Positions 60,395-64,000 of a DNA stretch of 64,000 bases are shown piece after piece. How positions within the stretch are numbered: position 1 is the stretch's first letter; every line of letters begins with the position of its first letter. Made by a program: the position numbers and the translations under genes. This DNA is from Blastococcus haudaquaticus (lineage in GTDB: Bacteria > Actinomycetota > Actinomycetes > Mycobacteriales > Geodermatophilaceae), in NCBI RefSeq assembly GCF_900230285.1, contig NZ_OCNK01000001.1, positions 186,001 through 250,000 on the forward strand. The letters are read 5' to 3'. The notes beneath the pieces were generated by a model. It had not been told where the DNA came from, searched no databases, and worked only from the letters and a program-made list of their open reading frames with translations.

Positions 60395-61580
60395 TGCCCT
60401 GCTCCCGCGCGCAGGAGGCGACGGCAGCCGCCACGGCCTCAGCAACCCGACGGTCGAGGGGGCTCGGGACGATGTAGTCGGCGCGCACCTCGTCGCCGAC
60501 GACGTCGGCGATCGCGGCGGCCGCGGCCAGCTTCATGTCCTCGGTGATGGCCCGGGCGCCCGCGTCGATGGCGCCGCGGAAGATGCCCGGGAAGGCCAGC
60601 ACGTTGTTGATCTGGTTGGCCAGGTCGCTGCGGCCGGTGGCGACGACGGCGGCGTACTTCGCCGCCATCTCCGGGTCGACCTCCGGCGTGGGATTGGCCA
60701 GGGAGAACACGATGCAGCCGGGCGCCATGGAGGCGATCGCCGCCTCCGGGACCGAGCCGCCCGACAGACCCAGGTAGACGTCGGCGCCCTCGAGCGCGCC
60801 CACCATCGTCCCGGCGTACCCGGCCCGATTGGTGTTCTCCACCAGCCACTGCTTGATCGGGGTCAGGTCCGCGCGCCCGGCGTGCAGCACGCCCTTCGAG
60901 TCGGCCACCGCGATGTCGCCGACGCCGGCCTCGAGCAGGATCTTGGTGCAGGCGACGCCCGCCGCCCCGGCCCCGGCGACCACCACCCGCAGGTCACCGA
61001 TCGGCCGGCCGACCACCTTCGCCGCGTTCCGCAGCGCGGCCAGGACGACGATCGCCGTCCCGTGCTGGTCGTCGTGCATGACCGGGATGTCCAGGCGCTC
61101 GCGCAGGCGGGCCTCGATCTCGAAGCAACGCGGGGCGCTGATGTCCTCGAGGTTGATGCCGCCGAACGACGGCGCGATCGCGGCCACGGTCTCGACGATG
61201 GTGTCCACGTCCGTCGTCGAGAGCACCACCGGGACGGCGGAGAGGCCGGCGAACTCCGTGAAGAGGCAGGCCTTGCCCTCCATGACCGGGAGCGACGCCG
61301 TCGGTCCGATGTCCCCGAGCCCGAGCACCGCCGTCCCGTCGGAGACGACGGCCACCACGCGCGGGGCCCAGGTGAACCGGCGCGCGAGCTCCGGCTCGGC
61401 GGCGATGGCGCTGGAGACGCGGGCCACGCCGGGCGTGTAGGTGAGGGCGAGGTCGGCGATGGTCTCGATGGCGCGGGTGGAGGTCACCGAGAGCTTCCCG
61501 CCCTCGTGGACCGCGAACGCCGGGTCGTCGGCGAAGCGGTCGGTCGTCGGCTCGCCGATGGAGTTGCCACCCATGGACAC
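60384..61580 (-). CDS. NAD(P)-dependent malic enzyme
   Basis: Oxidative decarboxylation of malate to pyruvate. It has 398 residues, the short bacterial form without a phosphotransacetylase domain. Visible motifs are LTYTPGVARVSSAIA, MEGKACLFTEFAG, the metal-binding EDISAPRCFEIE and HDDQHGTAIVVLAAL, and the Rossmann motif VAGAGAAGVAC. The start is GTG 61580 or ATG 61574. Together with the ethylmalonyl-CoA route it allows C4 acids to be drained to pyruvate. Confidence 0.95.
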   Translation of the reverse strand: MSMGGNSIGEPTTDRFADDPAFAVHEGGKLSVTSTRAIETIADLALTYTPGVARVSSAIAAEPELARRFTWAPRVVAVVSDGTAVLGLGDIGPTASLPVMEGKACLFTEFAGLSAVPVVLSTTDVDTIVETVAAIAPSFGGINLEDISAPRCFEIEARLRERLDIPVMHDDQHGTAIVVLAALRNAAKVVGRPIGDLRVVVAGAGAAGVACTKILLEAGVGDIAVADSKGVLHAGRADLTPIKQWLVENTNRAGYAGTMVGALEGADVYLGLSGGSVPEAAIASMAPGCIVFSLANPTPEVDPEMAAKYAAVVATGRSDLANQINNVLAFPGIFRGAIDAGARAITEDMKLAAAAAIADVVGDEVRADYIVPSPLDRRVAEAVAAAVASCAREQGITR

Positions 61581-61630
61581 CGAGCGTAATCGGGGGTCGG
61601 TCGTCCCAGCTCGGTCAGGGCCCTCGGCCC

Positions 61631-61987
61631 TCAGATCGGCTGCTCCCAGATCGGTGGCGCAGCGGGGAGCCGCCCGGGCCGCGGCCAGAGGCGAATCACG
61701 ACCCGGCCCACGACGACGGCAGGTCCGAAGGACCGGCTGTCGTCGGTGGCGAACTCGTTGTCCCCCTCCAGCCAGTGTCCGCCCGGGACCGCCCGGCGCA
61801 CGCGCTTGACGACCAGCAGCTCCGGCCGGGACGGGAACCGGGCGAGGACGACGTCCCCCGGTGCGACGCGGCCCGACGGCCGGACACGTCGGACGAGCAG
61901 CCGGTCACCGTGCCGCACGGTCGGCGACATGGACGGGCCGGTCACCCGGGCCACCTTCCACGGGGCGTCGAGACCGTGAACGGGCAC
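61631..61987 (-). CDS. sodX: S26-family protease for nickel superoxide dismutase maturation
   Basis: Removes the leader of Ni-SOD so that nickel can bind at the new N-terminus. From GTG 61987 it has 118 residues with catalytic Ser19 (TGPSMSPTVRHGD) and Lys61 (LLVVKRV), then the box WLEGDNEFATDDSRSFG. A start at GTG 62023 is also open but has no ribosome site, while GGGAG lies upstream of 61987. It is divergent from sodN, the normal pairing. Confidence 0.88.
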   Translation of the reverse strand: MPVHGLDAPWKVARVTGPSMSPTVRHGDRLLVRRVRPSGRVAPGDVVLARFPSRPELLVVKRVRRAVPGGHWLEGDNEFATDDSRSFGPAVVVGRVVIRLWPRPGRLPAAPPIWEQPI

Positions 61988-62074
61988 GTGAGCCCCGTCT
62001 CCCGCCCTGTCGCCGTGGATCACCGCGAGTAGGGTTCCAGACGACACAACCCCACGACATCCGGAGGCACCTCC

Positions 62075-62494
62075 ATGCGTCTCACCCGCATGTTCTCCGC
62101 CCGCGTCGTCCAGGTGCTGGAGGCCACCGCTCACTGCGACCTCCCCTGCGGCGTGTACGACCCGGCACAGGCCCGCATCGAGGCGGAGTCGGTCAAGGCC
62201 ATCCAGGAGAAGTACCAGGGCAACGAGGACCCGGTCTTCCGCACCCGCGCCATCCTGATCAAGGAGCAGCGGTCGGACCTGGTCAAGCACCACCTGTGGG
62301 TGCTCTGGACCGACTACTTCAAGCCCCCGCACTTCGAGAAGTACCCGCAGCTGCACGAGCTGTTCAACAAGGCCACCAAGCAGGCCGGCGCGGCCGGCGG
62401 CAAGGGCAGCATGGACCCGGCCGAGGGGCAGAAGCTCCTCGACTACATCGCCGAGATCGACAAGATCTTCTGGGAGACCAAGGCTGCCGCCTAG
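62075..62494 (+). CDS. sodN: Nickel superoxide dismutase precursor
   Basis: Dismutates superoxide in the cytosol. The 139-residue precursor has a 19-residue leader followed by the nickel hook HCDLPCGVYD, where His20, Cys21 and Cys25 become His1, Cys2 and Cys6 after cleavage. The rest is the four-helix bundle (SVKAIQEKYQGNEDPVF, HHLWVLWTDYFKPPHFEKYP). The leader is a few residues longer than the 14 known in Streptomyces. The ATG follows GGAGG with eight-base spacing. Confidence 0.97.
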   Translation: MRLTRMFSARVVQVLEATAHCDLPCGVYDPAQARIEAESVKAIQEKYQGNEDPVFRTRAILIKEQRSDLVKHHLWVLWTDYFKPPHFEKYPQLHELFNKATKQAGAAGGKGSMDPAEGQKLLDYIAEIDKIFWETKAAA

Positions 62495-62511
62495 TCTCCT
62501 CAGTTGCACCC

Positions 62512-62549
62512 GCGCTGCCGGGTCGTCCTCCGGGACGGCCCGGCAGCGC
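62512..62549 (+). terminator. Long hairpin after sodN
   Basis: A 17-bp stem (62512-62528 with 62533-62549, one G-T pair) and a 4-nt loop lie 17 bp after the sodN stop. Confidence 0.8.
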
Positions 62550-62590
62550 CGTGCTGTGACAGCACCTCCCACGGCGTCCGCGCATGCGCC

Positions 62591-62596
62591 TAGGGT
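62591..62596 (+). promoter_or_regulatory. -10 box for the PP2C phosphatase gene
   Basis: TAGGGT, then six bases, then ATG 62603, giving a potential leaderless start. A second ATG at 62624 has GGAGG five bases upstream, so both start modes are possible. Confidence 0.45.
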
Positions 62597-62602
62597 CTGC
62601 CA

Positions 62603-63850
62603 ATGCGCGGCTCGGAGGACCTCATGATCGACGTCGGCGCACTCTTGGAGAAGGTCGAGGCGGCCGCCCCCATCGACGCCGTGGGCGCGGTGGCCGCCGA
62701 GCTCGGCCGGATGGTCGACGCCACGGCGGTGACGCTGCTCATCGCCGACTTCAGCGGCCGGGCCGTGGTCCGCCTGACCTCGACGGACTTCGTCGAGGGG
62801 GCCCGGACGCACGGTCCGGAACGGGCGGAGACCCTGCCGCTCCCCGGCACGCTCTACGAGCGGGTCCTGCGCACCCAGCAGGCCGACGTCGAGCCGGTCG
62901 ATGACGGCGCCCGCATGGTCGTCCCGGTCACCGACCGCGGTGACGCCATCGGCCTCCTCGAGCTCGACCTCCCCCGCTTCCCCTCCGACGACGAGGTCAC
63001 CGACATCAGCAGCGCCGCGCACGCGCTCGCCTACGTGATCATCGCGGCCCGCCGGCACACCGACGTCTTCGAGTGGGGGCAGCGCTCGGCGCCGTTCGAG
63101 CTCGCGGCCGAGATCCAGCGCCGGCTGCTGCCCACCTCCTACACCTGCGAGGCCGGCCAGTTCACCCTCGCCGGCTGGCTGGAGCCGGCCGCCTCCGTGG
63201 GTGGCGACACCTTCGACTACTCCCTGGACCGGGACACGCTGCTCATCTCCATCACCGACGCCGTCGGCCACCAGGTCCCCGCGGCGCTCGTCGCCACCCT
63301 GCTCGTCGGCGCGCTCCGCAACGCGCGCCGGCGGGGCCTGAGCCTGGCCGAGCAGGCGAAGTACGCCAACGAGTCGCTGCTGGAGAACGCCGAGGCCGGC
63401 CAGTTCGTCACCGGGCAGCTGCTGCAGGTCGACCTGCGCGCCGGAACGGCAGCGATCATCAACGCCGGCCACACCTGGCCGCTGCGCCTGCGCGACGGCC
63501 GGGTCGAGGAGATCGAGCTGGTCGTCGAGCCGCCGTTCGGCGTCATCCCTGGGCGGTCCTTCCAGGTGCAGACTTTCCCTTTGGAGCCGGGCGACCGACT
63601 CATCTTCCTCACCGACGGCATGCTCGAGCGCAACGCCGCCGCACTCGACGTCGCGGCCGCCCTGGCCGACAGTTCAGAGCTGCACCCGCGCGAGGTCGTC
63701 CACGAGCTGGGCTCGGCGGTGCTCCGGGCCACCGGCGGCGACCTGAAGGACGACGCCACGATGGTCTGCCTGGACTGGTACGGCGGCCCTCGCCGCGACC
63801 GGGTCACCGAGTTCGGCGCCGACACCGACCGCGCGTCCGCGCCGGTCTGA
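62603..63850 (+). CDS. GAF-domain PP2C (SpoIIE/RsbU-type) serine phosphatase
   Basis: Probably dephosphorylates anti-sigma antagonist proteins in a partner-switching stress pathway. It has 415 residues (408 from ATG 62624): a GAF-like sensor (~20-150), a helical linker (FELAAEIQRRLLPTSY) and a PP2C/SpoIIE domain with metal-binding aspartates in SVGGDTFDYSLD, SITDAVGHQVPAAL, FLTDGMLER and DDATMVCLD. The family usually acts on STAS proteins. No antagonist or anti-sigma gene is in the window, so the partner is elsewhere. Confidence 0.92.
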   Translation: MRGSEDLMIDVGALLEKVEAAAPIDAVGAVAAELGRMVDATAVTLLIADFSGRAVVRLTSTDFVEGARTHGPERAETLPLPGTLYERVLRTQQADVEPVDDGARMVVPVTDRGDAIGLLELDLPRFPSDDEVTDISSAAHALAYVIIAARRHTDVFEWGQRSAPFELAAEIQRRLLPTSYTCEAGQFTLAGWLEPAASVGGDTFDYSLDRDTLLISITDAVGHQVPAALVATLLVGALRNARRRGLSLAEQAKYANESLLENAEAGQFVTGQLLQVDLRAGTAAIINAGHTWPLRLRDGRVEEIELVVEPPFGVIPGRSFQVQTFPLEPGDRLIFLTDGMLERNAAALDVAAALADSSELHPREVVHELGSAVLRATGGDLKDDATMVCLDWYGGPRRDRVTEFGADTDRASAPV

Positions 63851-63898
63851 TCCACCCGTCGGACGTCCTCCGGCCGGGCCGGTACCGTTCGGCACACC

Positions 63899-64000
63899 AT
63901 GCGCATCGACCGGGCCGGGTGGCCTTTCATCACCGGACCGCTGGCCCCCGCGGCCGTGGCAGCCGTCGCCGGACGCCGGTGGGCGGCGTGGCCGTTCCTC
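63899..64000 (+). CDS. psd: Probable phosphatidylserine decarboxylase, N-terminus only
   Basis: The last 102 bases encode 34 residues, MRIDRAGWPFITGPLAPAAV continuing into a hydrophobic segment with GRRWAAWPFL. An aromatic/Gly/Pro start (AGWPFI-GPL) followed by a membrane stretch is typical of actinobacterial Psd proenzymes. The diagnostic FFRDPER and LGST motifs lie beyond the window, so this is a tentative call. A TACCGT box at 63883-63888 may be its promoter. Confidence 0.5.
   Translation, partial: MRIDRAGWPFITGPLAPAAVAAVAGRRWAAWPFL

Overview
The window is very GC-rich, gene-dense chromosomal DNA of a free-living actinobacterium. The gene set is core actinobacterial: NucS mismatch endonuclease, fused 2-oxoglutarate decarboxylase/E2 protein (Kgd), nickel superoxide dismutase with its protease, DUF2550 next to atpC, and MurA with Asp at the Cys115 position. 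Gene order from argS to murA matches the known mycobacterial order (argS-lysA-hom-thrC-thrB-rho-rpmE-prfA-prmC-tsaC-wecA-atp operon-DUF2550-pduO-murA). Protein styles and the ethylmalonyl-CoA pathway suggest Geodermatophilaceae (Blastococcus, Modestobacter or Geodermatophilus type). That family assignment is inference.

Layout. 1-16.7 kb is a C4/ethylmalonyl-CoA block: thiolase (partial), methylmalonyl-CoA epimerase, crotonyl-CoA carboxylase/reductase, a two-domain 3-hydroxyacyl-CoA dehydrogenase, ethylmalonyl-CoA mutase (MeaA type), an enoyl-CoA hydratase and a PduO cobalamin adenosyltransferase. These are interleaved with a DivIVA-like protein, a DUF4397-sortase fusion, NucS, a DAACS transporter and murA. 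16.7-27 kb, mostly minus strand, holds DUF2550, the F-type ATP synthase genes (atpC unusually detached from atpD), AtpZ/AtpI proteins and a WecA-type transferase. 27-39.3 kb, minus strand, holds translation, termination and aspartate-family amino-acid genes, many with 4-nt start/stop overlaps. 39.5-46.5 kb holds DUF3105 and DUF305 proteins, tRNA-Arg(CCG), a hydrolase, an SDR and an acyl-CoA ligase/PhaE-like/PhaC/GNAT operon for polyhydroxyalkanoate. 46.5-52.6 kb has an ABC-F protein, a pH-sensor-type adenylate cyclase with a universal stress protein, an ABC exporter and an ankyrin protein. 52.7-64 kb has kgd, a tiny DUF6104 gene, a DUF457 membrane hydrolase, a GPH transporter coupled to a PLP decarboxylase, malic enzyme, sodX/sodN, a GAF-PP2C phosphatase and the start of a probable psd.

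How it fits together. Acetyl-CoA units can be joined by the thiolase, reduced, dehydrated and carboxylated by Ccr, then rearranged by the B12 mutase, with the adenosyltransferase supplying its cofactor. The same hydroxybutyryl-CoA node could feed the PHA synthase. The strongest unexplained signal is a shared near-palindromic 16-bp motif (GTTACYCRYCGGTARS) directly upstream of ccr, the hydroxyacyl-CoA dehydrogenase and the mutase, three separated genes of one pathway. I read it as a candidate operator for a pathway-specific regulator. Other points of note are a very short PhaE/PhaR-like protein overlapping phaC, two genes whose best start codon appears to be ATT or ATC, several TANNNT-N6-start leaderless promoters, and a ~50-bp hairpin repeat present twice. 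I found no CRISPR array, insertion sequence, prophage or defence island.
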